A stretch of DNA of 64,000 bases from positions 43,872,645 through 43,936,644 of the forward strand of contig NC_088302.1 of the NCBI RefSeq assembly GCF_032854445.1, written 5' to 3'. This document shows positions 47,490 through 59,104 of the stretch, piece by piece; position 1 is the stretch's first letter; each line of letters starts with the position of its first letter. Origin of the DNA: Liolophura sinensis (Eukaryota; Mollusca; Polyplacophora; Chitonida; Chitonidae). The translations under genes and the position numbers were made by a program. The notes beneath the pieces were generated by a model that was not told where the DNA came from, searched no databases, and saw nothing but the letters and a program-made list of their open reading frames with translations.

Positions 47490-48910
47490 AAACTACCCTG
47501 CTAAGCCTGTCCGTATCTGAATGGTTGGTATTCTTGTAATGTGGCAGTCTTGTGGCCTGGTAGCATCAGCATATGGGTTGGAATCGTTACATCCACAGGA
47601 TTTCAGTTCTTGTCGAAAATAACTTCCTCCAAGCGGACCTGAAACGAAATCCATCCACGTACCTCATAAACGTGAGTGAGTACATATACAACAGGAGGCA
47701 GCCACGAAAACAGTTAATCGATAATTGTATATTGATAACGACTCTAGCCGATCATAAACAGGCTGTATTGTGTGCGGTTGTGAAGTACAGTTGATCACCA
47801 GACCCCCGAGAAGAGACAAACCTTTTGACACATTGTGATATGCGGGGCTTGAATAAAGTAAACCTACATGGCTCACGCAGGGTTACTTCTCCCCCACATA
47901 GACAAGGGTCAAGAACCGAAACCCACCAGATGGCTACATTGTAACACTTACCGCGCTGTAACGGTCGTCTCTCGGGGACATTCCATATTCCTGTCACACA
48001 TTATAACGGGCCGGCTTTCTAGAACCAAAGCACAAAGGACATTGTCCATACAACTCTCTAACGCTGTCAATAAAGGCAATGAAATGTCACCTCGAACACT
48101 AACATAAGTTCAGCCTGATTTAGTTCTATACACATTTATTTCTAAAGGTTCCATTGGTGAGGTCAGTCCGGTGTAGGTATTAAACGGGATTAAGTCTAAC
48201 TTTAGAGGTATACACTGGGTGGGAGATTAGTTTTAACTGACCGAAACGCCCTTACAATACATGTATATTCAACCTCCATGGCTCAGCAACCTTTATCAAT
48301 GGGCTGTGTGTGAATGTATACCTAACTGATTACATACTGTTTACTAATATGTATTATTGTTAAAATCCGTTTAATACGCCAGAATCAACCACCTGTGTGG
48401 TAATGTGGCGTGAACATTACTTATCTGCACAGAGCTGATAACTCAGGTACTTTGAGAGCCGTAACCCACTTACAAGTGCATGTAAACCCATAAGTCACTT
48501 CACTAGGCTGTAAATGTACATACATAACAATGATGGGGTAACAGTTCAGTGGAATTATCTTGCCGTCTCAACACCTCGCGTAGGGAGAATTATACACACC
48601 TTACATACGAGTCCGCATGCACTACATGTACTCGCTGTCACTGTTTGCTGTTCATTCAGTCCAAATAGTCGCTGTAGATTGACCTCATGCTCTTTTATTT
48701 CGCCACAATATAGACATATTTATCGTGCTGTCTCACTGAAAGGCCATGCCTGAGACACAAGGCATGGCGGAGAAGCCATTTCATATCCCACTAACTGAAA
48801 ATGGTCAGTTTATGTGTTAATCGCAAACTCATGTGGACTTGAACCAGCGCCTGCCACATACGATGCCGATCGGGGACAGTTGTAATTAGTTGCACTGGAT
48901 TTCATCAATG

Positions 48911-49152
48911 TTTATTTATTTGTTTGATTCGAGATTTACGCCGTCCTCAAGAATATTTCACCCATACAACGGCGGCAACCATTATAGTGGGAGGACATCG
49001 GACACAGTCCGGGTGAAACTCATAACCTTCACACGTACTAACGAACAGGAAGCCAGCATGAACTCGATTTGAATTCACGGCGATCGCATCGATGAGAGGC
49101 TCCTGGGTCATGGAGCTGCGCTAGCACGCTAACCACTCGACCACAGAGGCCA
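48911..49152 (-). mobile_element. tRNA-derived SINE, full length, in duplication unit 1
   Basis: Minus strand: head GTGGCCTCTGTGGTCGAGTG, B box GAATTCAAATCG, central block and tail. Duplicated with the unit. Confidence 0.85.
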
Positions 49153-49359
49153 CTGGATTTCACTGGGAATAACTATATACTTGAGATAGTTGCGGGTCTG
49201 ACCGTCCATAAGCCTCCTTTCATTTTGCCCACCCAAAATTCGTTAGAGAAGCCATGTCGTATCGCACTATGCCTGTTGTGTCATTTGACTAAAACAGACT
49301 GAAAGAGCGTAAGATACGAGACATCATGTTTCCAGTTCCTCTAATAGGCATATCCAATT

Positions 49360-49467
49360 AATAACCAATAACTCCGAACTATATTGTATAGAGTCAGGAA
49401 GTGCGTCAGAAAGAATAACCAATAACTCCGAACTATATTGTATAGAGTCAGGAAGTGCGTCAGAAAG
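49360..49467. repeat. 54-bp tandem repeat, two copies (unit 1)
   Basis: aataaccaataactccgaac followed by 34 more bases is repeated exactly at 49360-49413 and 49414-49467. Confidence 0.92.
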
Positions 49468-49896
49468 AAATGGATGTGGCCATTTAAGCCTGTTTCCTCC
49501 CCAAGTCCGAGATAACTTGGTTATATTTATATGTTGGTTTTGGTTACTTCCGCAACTGATCATGCTACATTTAGAAATTATTTTGTTTCAAATTTTGTAT
49601 GAAGGCTGCGCGAATCAAGGCTGGGCGAGTTAAGGCTACCGAGGATGTCCCGCCGTGGTATTTATTATACATGCTACATGTATAGTGCCCTAAATGTTTG
49701 CGCACATCCATGGGAGCCAAACTAGATCATTGGTTTACCCGTTTTTGAATAGAAATAAAGATTTCAGTTTGAACACTTTTAGTAACATCAATATTGACAT
49801 GCTAATGCAAACAAAGATAGCATCTGTCATCTTAGTTGTGAATGAGTTGAAGATCACTGAAATTATTGTGTGAGAAATTAAATTCGGTCCCAATTT

Positions 49897-50346
49897 TCAA
49901 GGATTTCCAAAAATGCGAAGGCATATTCGTGTGCATAATTTGATCGCCGAATAGTTGGATTCGTACCTTTCATAGGCTTCATCAAACGTGACCTTTCGCT
50001 TTGTAGCAGAACGCCTGTTGGCAAGCAAAACCTTTTGGTCATCTCCTGCGTCTCTCAGTACAGCTGGTCCCGTGGTGTCCTCTGCAGCTGAAGTCGGTCG
50101 TGCTTTAACGGGGCACTCTTCTAGTGCCTGCGACATCGCTATCATGGCCTCAGGAGAGAGAGATTTGGACAAACCCTGCGCTAATCTTCGACATCCCCAG
50201 CAGGTCTTTATGGTCCTAGCCCCGATGGAAGCTTTCAGCTTGAGGTCATTCATGTTGAAATCATACAAAAAGCATACACGTGAACTGGGATCGTTTTGAG
50301 AAGAATACGAAAATGTCTTAGCGTTCATGCAAATTCTAATATCCAA
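49897..50346 (-). pseudogene. Truncated chimeric copy of the 46.8-kb gene
   Basis: The first about 127 codons are identical to the 46.8-kb gene, through KRKVTFDEAYER. The frame then crosses the duplication junction at 49965 and reads 22 unrelated codons (YESNYSAIK to FGNP) from the far end of unit 1 before stopping at 49897. It has lost GDIT, the acidic helix and the KCMxW motif. It retains the same upstream sequence as the intact gene, so it could be transcribed. Confidence 0.75.
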
Positions 50347-51767
50347 AAACTACCCTGCTAAGCCTGTCCGTATCTGAATGGTTGGTATTCTTGTAATGTG
50401 GCAGTCTTGTGGCCTGGTAGCATCAGCATATGGGTTGGAATCGTTACATCCACAGGATTTCAGTTCTTGTCGAAAATAACTTCCTCCAAGCGGACCTGAA
50501 ACGAAATCCATCCACGTACCTCATAAACGTGAGTGAGTACATATACAACAGGAGGCAGCCACGAAAACAGTTAATCGATAATTGTATATTGATAACGACT
50601 CTAGCCGATCATAAACAGGCTGTATTGTGTGCGGTTGTGAAGTACAGTTGATCACCAGACCCCCGAGAAGAGACAAACCTTTTGACACATTGTGATATGC
50701 GGGGCTTGAATAAAGTAAACCTACATGGCTCACGCAGGGTTACTTCTCCCCCACATAGACAAGGGTCAAGAACCGAAACCCACCAGATGGCTACATTGTA
50801 ACACTTACCGCGCTGTAACGGTCGTCTCTCGGGGACATTCCATATTCCTGTCACACATTATAACGGGCCGGCTTTCTAGAACCAAAGCACAAAGGACATT
50901 GTCCATACAACTCTCTAACGCTGTCAATAAAGGCAATGAAATGTCACCTCGAACACTAACATAAGTTCAGCCTGATTTAGTTCTATACACATTTATTTCT
51001 AAAGGTTCCATTGGTGAGGTCAGTCCGGTGTAGGTATTAAACGGGATTAAGTCTAACTTTAGAGGTATACACTGGGTGGGAGATTAGTTTTAACTGACCG
51101 AAACGCCCTTACAATACATGTATATTCAACCTCCATGGCTCAGCAACCTTTATCAATGGGCTGTGTGTGAATGTATACCTAACTGATTACATACTGTTTA
51201 CTAATATGTATTATTGTTAAAATCCGTTTAATACGCCAGAATCAACCACCTGTGTGGTAATGTGGCGTGAACATTACTTATCTGCACAGAGCTGATAACT
51301 CAGGTACTTTGAGAGCCGTAACCCACTTACAAGTGCATGTAAACCCATAAGTCACTTCACTAGGCTGTAAATGTACATACATAACAATGATGGGGTAACA
51401 GTTCAGTGGAATTATCTTGCCGTCTCAACACCTCGCGTAGGGAGAATTATACACACCTTACATACGAGTCCGCATGCACTACATGTACTCGCTGTCACTG
51501 TTTGCTGTTCATTCAGTCCAAATAGTCGCTGTAGATTGACCTCATGCTCTTTTATTTCGCCACAATATAGACATATTTATCGTGCTGTCTCACTGAAAGG
51601 CCATGCCTGAGACACAAGGCATGGCGGAGAAGCCATTTCATATCCCACTAACTGAAAATGGTCAGTTTATGTGTTAATCGCAAACTCATGTGGACTTGAA
51701 CCAGCGCCTGCCACATACGATGCCGATCGGGGACAGTTGTAATTAGTTGCACTGGATTTCATCAATG

Positions 51768-52009
51768 TTTATTTATTTGTTTGATTCGAGATTTACGCCG
51801 TCCTCAAGAATATTTCACCCATACAACGGCGGCAACCATTATAGTGGGAGGACATCGGACACAGTCCGGGTGAAACTCATAACCTTCACACGTACTAACG
51901 AACAGGAAGCCAGCATGAACTCGATTTGAATTCACGGCGATCGCATCGATGAGAGGCTCCTGGGTCATGGAGCTGCGCTAGCACGCTAACCACTCGACCA
52001 CAGAGGCCA
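51768..52009 (-). mobile_element. tRNA-derived SINE, full length, in duplication unit 2
   Basis: Exact counterpart of the copy at 48911-49152. Confidence 0.85.
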
Positions 52010-52216
52010 CTGGATTTCACTGGGAATAACTATATACTTGAGATAGTTGCGGGTCTGACCGTCCATAAGCCTCCTTTCATTTTGCCCACCCAAAATTCGT
52101 TAGAGAAGCCATGTCGTATCGCACTATGCCTGTTGTGTCATTTGACTAAAACAGACTGAAAGAGCGTAAGATACGAGACATCATGTTTCCAGTTCCTCTA
52201 ATAGGCATATCCAATT

Positions 52217-52324
52217 AATAACCAATAACTCCGAACTATATTGTATAGAGTCAGGAAGTGCGTCAGAAAGAATAACCAATAACTCCGAACTATATTGTAT
52301 AGAGTCAGGAAGTGCGTCAGAAAG
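52217..52324. repeat. 54-bp tandem repeat, two copies (unit 2)
   Basis: Counterpart of 49360-49467 in the second duplication unit. Confidence 0.92.
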
Positions 52325-53019
52325 AAATGGATGTGGCCATTTAAGCCTGTTTCCTCCCCAAGTCCGAGATAACTTGGTTATATTTATATGTTGGTTTTGG
52401 TTACTTCCGCAACTGATCATGCTACATTTAGAAATTATTTTGTTTCAAATTTTGTATGAAGGCTGCGCGAATCAAGGCTGGGCGAGTTAAGGCTACCGAG
52501 GATGTCCCGCCGTGGTATTTATTATACATGCTACATGTATAGTGCCCTAAATGTTTGCGCACATCCATGGGAGCCAAACTAGATCATTGGTTTACCCGTT
52601 TTTGAATAGAAATAAAGATTTCAGTTTGAACACTTTTAGTAACATCAATATTGACATGCTAATGCAAACAAAGATAGCATCTGTCATCTTAGTTGTGAAT
52701 GAGTTGAAGATCACTGAAATTATTGTGTGAGAAATTAAATTCGGTCCCAATTTTCAAGGATTTCCAAAAATGCGAAGGCATATTCGTGTGCATAATTTGA
52801 TCGCCGAATAGTTGGATTCGTATCGGAATATTGGAAACTTTGGTGACAAGTAACGACAGGTTCAACGAAAAAATCGTTGTTGCATTTAATCAACTATAAC
52901 CTAATTTTGGCTGCCTGGAAGCTACAAAACAGACCGTTGTTATCACATAGGAAATGTTAATTGACTTTAGAACACATTTTACATAACTAGCGTTCCACAG
53001 CAGGCTTCGTGGTAGGCCG

Positions 53020-53885
53020 AGAGTTGTATCTTTTCGACATATTTGTTACTCATAGTGCCCTGTATGCCAAATCTCCTTGTGAAGATTTAATGTGGTATCT
53101 TTTGTACGTTTGTTACTCTTAGTGCCCCGTATACCACATCTCATTGTGAAGATTTAATGTATCTTTTGTACGTTTGTTACTCTTAGTGCCCTGTATACCA
53201 CATCTCCTTGTGAAGATTTAATGTGGTATCTTTTGTACGTTTGTTACTCTTAGTGCCCTGTTTACCACATCTCCTTGTGAAGATTTAATGTGGTATCTTT
53301 TATACATATTTGTCACTCTTAATGTCCTGCATACCACATCTCCTAGTGAAGATTTAATGTATGTTTTGTACGTTTGTTACTCTTAGTGCCCTGTATATCA
53401 CATCTCACTGTGAAGATTTAATGTGGTATCTTTTGTACGTTTGTTAGTCTTAGTGCCATGTATACCACATCTCCTTGTGAAGATTTAATGTGGTATCTTT
53501 TGTACGTTTGTTACTCTTAGTGCCCTGTATACCACATCTCATTGTGAAGATTTAATGTATCTTTTGTACGTTTGTTACTCTTAGTGCCCTGCATGCCACA
53601 TCTCCTTGTGAAGATTTAATGTATGTTTTGTACGTTTGTTACTCTTAGTGCCCTGTATATCACATCTCACTGTGAAGATTTAATGTGGTATCTTTTGTAC
53701 GTTTGTTAGTCTTAGTGCCATGTATACCACATCTCCTTGTGAAGATTTAATGTGGTATCTTTTGTACGTTTGTTACTCTTAGTGCCCTGTATACCACATC
53801 TCATTGTGAAGATTTAATGTATCTTTTGTACGTTTGTTACTCTTAGTGCCCTGTTTACCACATCTCCTTGTGAAGATTTAATGTG
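53020..53885. repeat. 60-66 bp minisatellite, 13 copies, with higher-order structure
   Basis: Consensus words: gtttgttactcttagtgccc, tgtataccacatctccttgt and gaagatttaatgtggtatct. The word gaagatttaatg occurs 13 times. Some units lack three to four bases (aatgtatc instead of aatgtggtatc). A block of four units around 53361 recurs at 53623 (about 262 bp apart) with the same variants, so this is a small higher-order repeat. Confidence 0.92.
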
Positions 53886-54247
53886 ATATCACCACCTGTT
53901 CTTAAATTACTCCAGTATAACAGAGGGAACGAGCCGTGGTCTTGTAGCGAAAGGTGCTTCAGTTTTAATCACTAGGTTCAACACTGGTTTAGCACAATCT
54001 GTACATTTCCGGTTCTCTCTGCGTCTGTGGCCGTTTGTGCACTCCGAAGAACAATATAGTATGGTGCATGTACATATCTGAACGATACATGTACAGATAT
54101 CCACACCGTACCAGTGGAAGACAAATGAGCCTTCAATTTAAAAACCTTTTAAATTTACCGCGGCAGTTTGTCGTGCAGTTCGAGAGAAAAATTATCCATC
54201 AAATACATCTCCATGGCCTTAAGTGTGCAGACACTTTTGTTCCTGAG

Positions 54248-54500
54248 GGCTTCTGTGTCCCAGTGGTTAGCGTGCAAATGCAGCGCAATGACCCAGGAGC
54301 CTCTGACCAGTGTTAGTTCAAGTCCAGTCCAACCATACTGTCTTTCTTTTACGATCGCACTTAGGAAGGTCTGTCAGCAACCTGCAGATGTTCGTTAGTG
54401 TTCCCCGGGCAAGGTTTCCTTCCACCATAACGTTGGCCGCCGTCATATAAGTGAAATATTGTAGAGTGCGGCGTGAAACTCAAAAAAAAAATAAATAAAC
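54248..54500 (+). mobile_element. tRNA-derived SINE, full length
   Basis: Head GGGCTTCTGTGTCCCAGTGG, GTTAGCGTGC, B box TAGTTCAAGTCC, central block, tail and poly-A/(aaat)n end. Confidence 0.88.
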
Positions 54501-55261
54501 TGCCAGAAACCTTAGTCAAATTCTTAGTAACAATCTTGACCTTGGTGATATCTTGGTCAAGGTCACGTCTTGACAAGTTTCCGTATTTGTATTGGTATGT
54601 TCTGTAGAAGCTGAGGCGTGTCATTACTAGTTACAATAAAACATCACACACAGAAAATAGAAAACTAGAACTTGTGCTCATGAATATGTTTAAAGTTCAT
54701 ATCCTTGCAAAATGAAGTTAGAACACTTCTTAACATTAAACATAAGCTCGGCAACAATACACCATTCCCTCGAGTGCATAACGTCATAATTATTCAGGAA
54801 TAAGTGATAGTCTGGATATTGCATCGTCGGAGTTCATTATGTTTAACTTTACTCTAAACCCTGTTTTCGATCTCACGGCAGTATGGTTTTAGAGTTCTTA
54901 GGAAAATTTGGTTATAAATAAACTGTAGTCTGTTTGTGGAGACAGTAGCTGTGTTAGTGCCTGGAGTTTGTTTTAGCCGATGTTGGTGCAGCGGTTTTGT
55001 AAGACAAATTATCCACCACGCCAACTGTCCAGCATACTACCCGAATTCTTGGTGTCGAAACCGAGCTTATGGAGTTTGACATTATGAATTGCTAAACGTA
55101 ATCTAACGGCACTTTCTTTGCAATTACACGGGCGTCATCGACGTGTAGAGATTGTGCCATTACATGTCACTGTCTAAAAGCAATTTTAGAAGCGATTATG
55201 ACCGATTTTACAGACAGCTGAATATAGCTAATTCTCTTATTGTCACCAATGCCAGGGCTAT
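54501..55261. other. Non-coding stretch
   Basis: Between two SINEs; no ORF or splice pattern that I can support. Confidence 0.5.
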
Positions 55262-55365
55262 ATGAATAGTGTGGGTAGAAGAATCCTGCACAAGGCAGAG
55301 ACTGAACCAGGACCTCACATCTGGCATATCATCAACTCGCCAGCACGGCGCAAAATTGGAGCCGC

Positions 55366-55590
55366 CCAACAATGCGGTCGCTGTGAGTTCAAGTCCAGCT
55401 CACGCTGGTTTCCTCGCCGGCCACTTCCTCTCCGGCCGTACGTGTGAAGGTCTTCCAGCCACGCGCGGATGCTCATAGGTTTCCCTCTGGCTCTGTTAAG
55501 TTTCCTCCCATCATACTGCTGGCCGGCGTCGTATAAGTGAAATATTCTTGAGTACGGCGTAAAACACCAATCAAATAAATAAACAAACAC
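55366..55590 (+). mobile_element. tRNA-derived SINE, head-truncated, with small internal duplication
   Basis: Starts at CAATGCGGTCGCTGTGAG, B box GAGTTCAAGTCC. The segment CCGGCCACTTCCTC duplicates the CTCTCCGGCCGTA region, followed by central block and tail. Confidence 0.85.
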
Positions 55591-55714
55591 GTAACCAACA
55601 TGGCAGCCTGTAATAAGTAGACATAAGTTTGTAATGGTTAGTACGCAAAACGGGGTCCAGGAGATTGAATAAATGACAGAAACATGGAAAGCGCACAATG
55701 AAACTTAACCATCA

Positions 55715-55724
55715 TTTATTTATT
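55715..55724 (-). terminator. DDIAS: DDIAS polyadenylation signal
   Basis: Overlapping AATAAATAAA on the minus strand about 180 bp after the stop codon at 55906. Confidence 0.6.
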
Positions 55725-55905
55725 CCATAAAATAGTTTTTAAGTGTTGAGTTAACAAATAATTCCAGCCACACTTAGTTACAAATTGTCTCATCAACTGG
55801 CACGAATTCAGGTCAGATTCCATACCATTAAGAAACAATTATAAAAATACGCTGGCATAATTTGATATTATCAATAATTAAAATTCTTATACATTACAAG
55901 GGATT

Positions 55906-58900
55906 TCAGAAAAATAAATTTTTCCTTAACGGTTCTTTCCATTCTTGAGACAGAAGTGAACTACCTAGGACATCTGGGCTAAATAAGTCCGTGGAGCAGG
56001 TGGAAATATTGCTGCGCACATACGATGTCGAAGAGTGTGCACTGTCATCGAGATGACTCGAACAGATTTTTTCAAGGACATCATGTTTGTTGTGACTAGT
56101 TTTTATAACCTCATGGCCGGTGGCATTCTTCCGTCTGGGAACACTCTTATGGCCTAACTGTGATGCATGAAGATTTGCGGACAGGAGGGACGCAGTAGTG
56201 CTAGGCCTTGGGTGATGCATTTCAGTTTGGGAAAACAAGTCAGGTGATGCAAACAAGTCCATGGAAAGATCAACGTTTGACAGCTGTCCTTTGAGGTAGT
56301 AAGTGGTGATACTTTTTCTGAGAGAACCATTGCACTGGGAGAACAACAGCGGAGTACTCTGCGTAAAGCCTGAGGTTCCGGACTGTGCACCCCTCACTGA
56401 CCCGCATGCAGCTATCTGTCTTTTAAGTGAATGCTGTGCTTCTCGAAAAGTGATGGGACTCGGAGTGAACAAGTCTTCAGACTGTGGTAAAACAGTGAGG
56501 CTTTGCCTTGGGAGTTCAGCGAAGTCATTGTAAAGTGGTTTGAGGCTACGTCCCTTAGGGTGCAAGTTTTCCTTGTTAATAGAAAGATCACTTTGCCTTT
56601 TCAGACAGGACCGTGGAATTTTGCGTTCTCGAATCGCTGGGTTTGGAGTAACCTTCATTCGGATGTCCATCAACCTTACATTGCTCACGGCACTCAGTCT
56701 CCGGGAAAACTTCACTGATTTTGGTATGTCTTTACAGTGCTCTTGCAAGGCATCAGGAGACTTAATTTGGTTTCCATTTATCGGTGAGGAGGAAATTTGA
56801 CTTTCCAAAATGATATGTTGTGAAGATTTCTCACCTTCAAATTGGACGTCAGATTCCATAACACGGGGCAATGACTGGAAGGAATCAAACAGATCGAAAG
56901 AGCTTTCTTCCCCTGACAAATAGTGCAACTCATGGTGTGGAGAGTTCTCCCAGTCAGTTCGGGAAACACTGGTTTCACAAACTGGAACAGAGATTTTGGA
57001 TATGTGTTTGCTGTCGGTACCCACAGCTTTATTTTCACTACAAGCCGATCCCCAATACTCCTGGTTGTCTGCATTAGACTGGACGTCTTGTCTTTGACAA
57101 AATACTACACTGCCATGAGAAAGGCACCTCACACTGGTAACCGGCAACCCTTCATCTTCCAAATCACTGGAGCCGTTTAGATCTTTCATGACAGAACTCC
57201 TAGAGTTATGGTCTACGCTAGAAGTACGCTGAGGACTGCGGTGTACATCACTACTGCTTTCAGAATTTGTTTCAGCAAAGCCGTTATCAAAGTTCATTGA
57301 CGTGGAGTAATCACCCAGAAAGGCTGCCAAATCCTCCGATTCCGGCAACTCTTCCCATACATTGGCAAGGACGTTCTCGTGGGTGCCTCTTCCAACAAAA
57401 ATATTTCCATCTGACTTACATATTTCAAAAGGGTCTTCTGTCATTGTGCCTCCCGGCTTACCAAGAAAACTGGTTGTACATATACCAGTTTTTTGGTAAA
57501 CTTCACAAGGCTGACTCTGTGTAGTGACGTCGTCAACATCTCTATCTGTTGACCAATCTTCCCAAAGGTCATCTTCAAAGCCGAGCACCTGTTCAAGATC
57601 TTTAGGCAGTTCGTCCACACAATCACTAACACAGTTAACAACTGGCTCGTTACCACTCCTGCACATCTGTTCATTGTCCCTTTTGAAATGTGCTCCTTTA
57701 CTCAATGTTGAAGACTTACATATGTCTGAACGCGAATTTGTTCTAGTCCTCACATCTTTAGCCATTTCACCTTGTGGCGGAGATTCGCAAGCTGTCAGCT
57801 CCAGAAGCTCTGGTACAAGACTCGCATGTGACAACTTTAACAAAGCTTTATCTACTGTTATGGGACATTGCTGAGTGGTGCTGATTTTGTTTCCTTTTCT
57901 TTGTTGGGTGACTTTGTTCTCTTTCTGGGAGGGAACTGGATAACTGTCCGTAGTCGTTTCCATCCTGTCACATTCAAGAAGAAAAGAACTGTCATCAAAA
58001 GTCGATGACCTACTCTCACGTGTGGTACTTGTAGATCTGTTTCGAACCATTTCAATGTCCAACGCCATATTGTCAGATGAACAGGTATGGTCAGGTGAAT
58101 GGAGGAGGGATGGTGCATCATCTTCATCACCACACTGGGGGGATGTTTTACAATGAACATCGACTGCAGCTTTTGTCACATTTTCACCTGAAGGTAAAGT
58201 TTCTTCACGATCACCACCTACAGCTAACCTTGTGTTCCCATCATCAGTAGTAGGTAAAGTTTGATTGTGATCAAGGTGTGGAGATAGGCTTTCATTTTCA
58301 TCACCAGTTGGGGGTAAAGTTTGATCTTGGTCATCACAAGGAAATAGTGCTTCACCATGACACATATACAATGGTAGAATATGATCAGTTCCTTTTGACA
58401 GAATAACTTTTTCTGATTTTTCACAATCTACAATCCTATAACTTCTCATGGGTGCATTAGTGCTATAAAGAGATTTTCTCAACAGAGGATCATTGCCTGT
58501 ATTCTCTGATGGGTTCATAATACCAAGAACACTTTGACTTTCTGAGACACTATTGTCTGGAACATATGAGTTGTACGATGCACATGCCTCACTTAACCGT
58601 TCTGTGAGACCTTGTTCTCTGTCACAGCTTAAGAGGCAGCTGTTGTAACATGTGTTTGATGACATGCACAGAGACACTGATGTATTCCCTGTACACTTAA
58701 AAAATACTGAAGTGTTACTCAGTCGGAAATCTTGCTTCCCATCATGAAAGGACATTGTGGAGACTTCTTGCTCTAATGAAACATCCAGGTTTTTGACACC
58801 ATTCTCTGATTCAAACAATGAGTTGAAGTTGTCCATAACTGTAGAAAAAGGTCCATTGCCAGCTCTAATCATCTGGGAAGCAACCATGGTCGAGTCTGGC

Positions 58901-59104
58901 TTATTGGTTCCGTCTGCCAATGCAAGCTTGCTAGTCAAAGTAGCCAGGCATGGTGCAACAACCTGGCGTGGAGCCTGGGAACTGCCAACTCCCTTACTAA
59001 AGCCAAACCAAAACTGCTTCCCGACAAATGTTGCGTCTAGTGCTTTGCTGAGTATGTCTGAAGAATCACATGGTAAAGCCTTGGATTCCACACAGTGAAT
59101 ATGT
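55906..59104 (-). CDS. DDIAS: DDIAS exon 3 (large terminal exon)
   Basis: Acceptor tttcag at 59110-59105. About 1,065 codons to the TGA at 55906. The apparent Met at 59115 lies in the intron and is not the start. Confidence 0.85.

Larger units (their letters stand above)
47108..49964. repeat. Tandem duplication, unit 1 (2,857 bp)
   Basis: Every frame and every line compared in this interval recurs exactly 2,857 bp to the right. It starts at ACCTTTCATAGGC inside the 46.8-kb gene and ends GTTGGATTCGT. Junction homology is a single base. No differences were noticed between the two units. Confidence 0.95.
49965..52821. repeat. Tandem duplication, unit 2 (2,857 bp)
   Basis: Direct, head-to-tail, apparently identical copy of 47108-49964. 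After 52821 the sequence (atcggaatatt) is single-copy. Confidence 0.95.

Noticed and set aside
47752-47997. 81-aa minus-strand frame (and its duplicate at 50609-50854)
   Set aside because: No domain, and several overlapping frames in the same place; duplication alone does not support coding.
56154-59098. Several frames antisense or out of frame within DDIAS exon 3
   Set aside because: The 1,065-codon minus frame with DDIAS similarity explains the region; the others are shadows.
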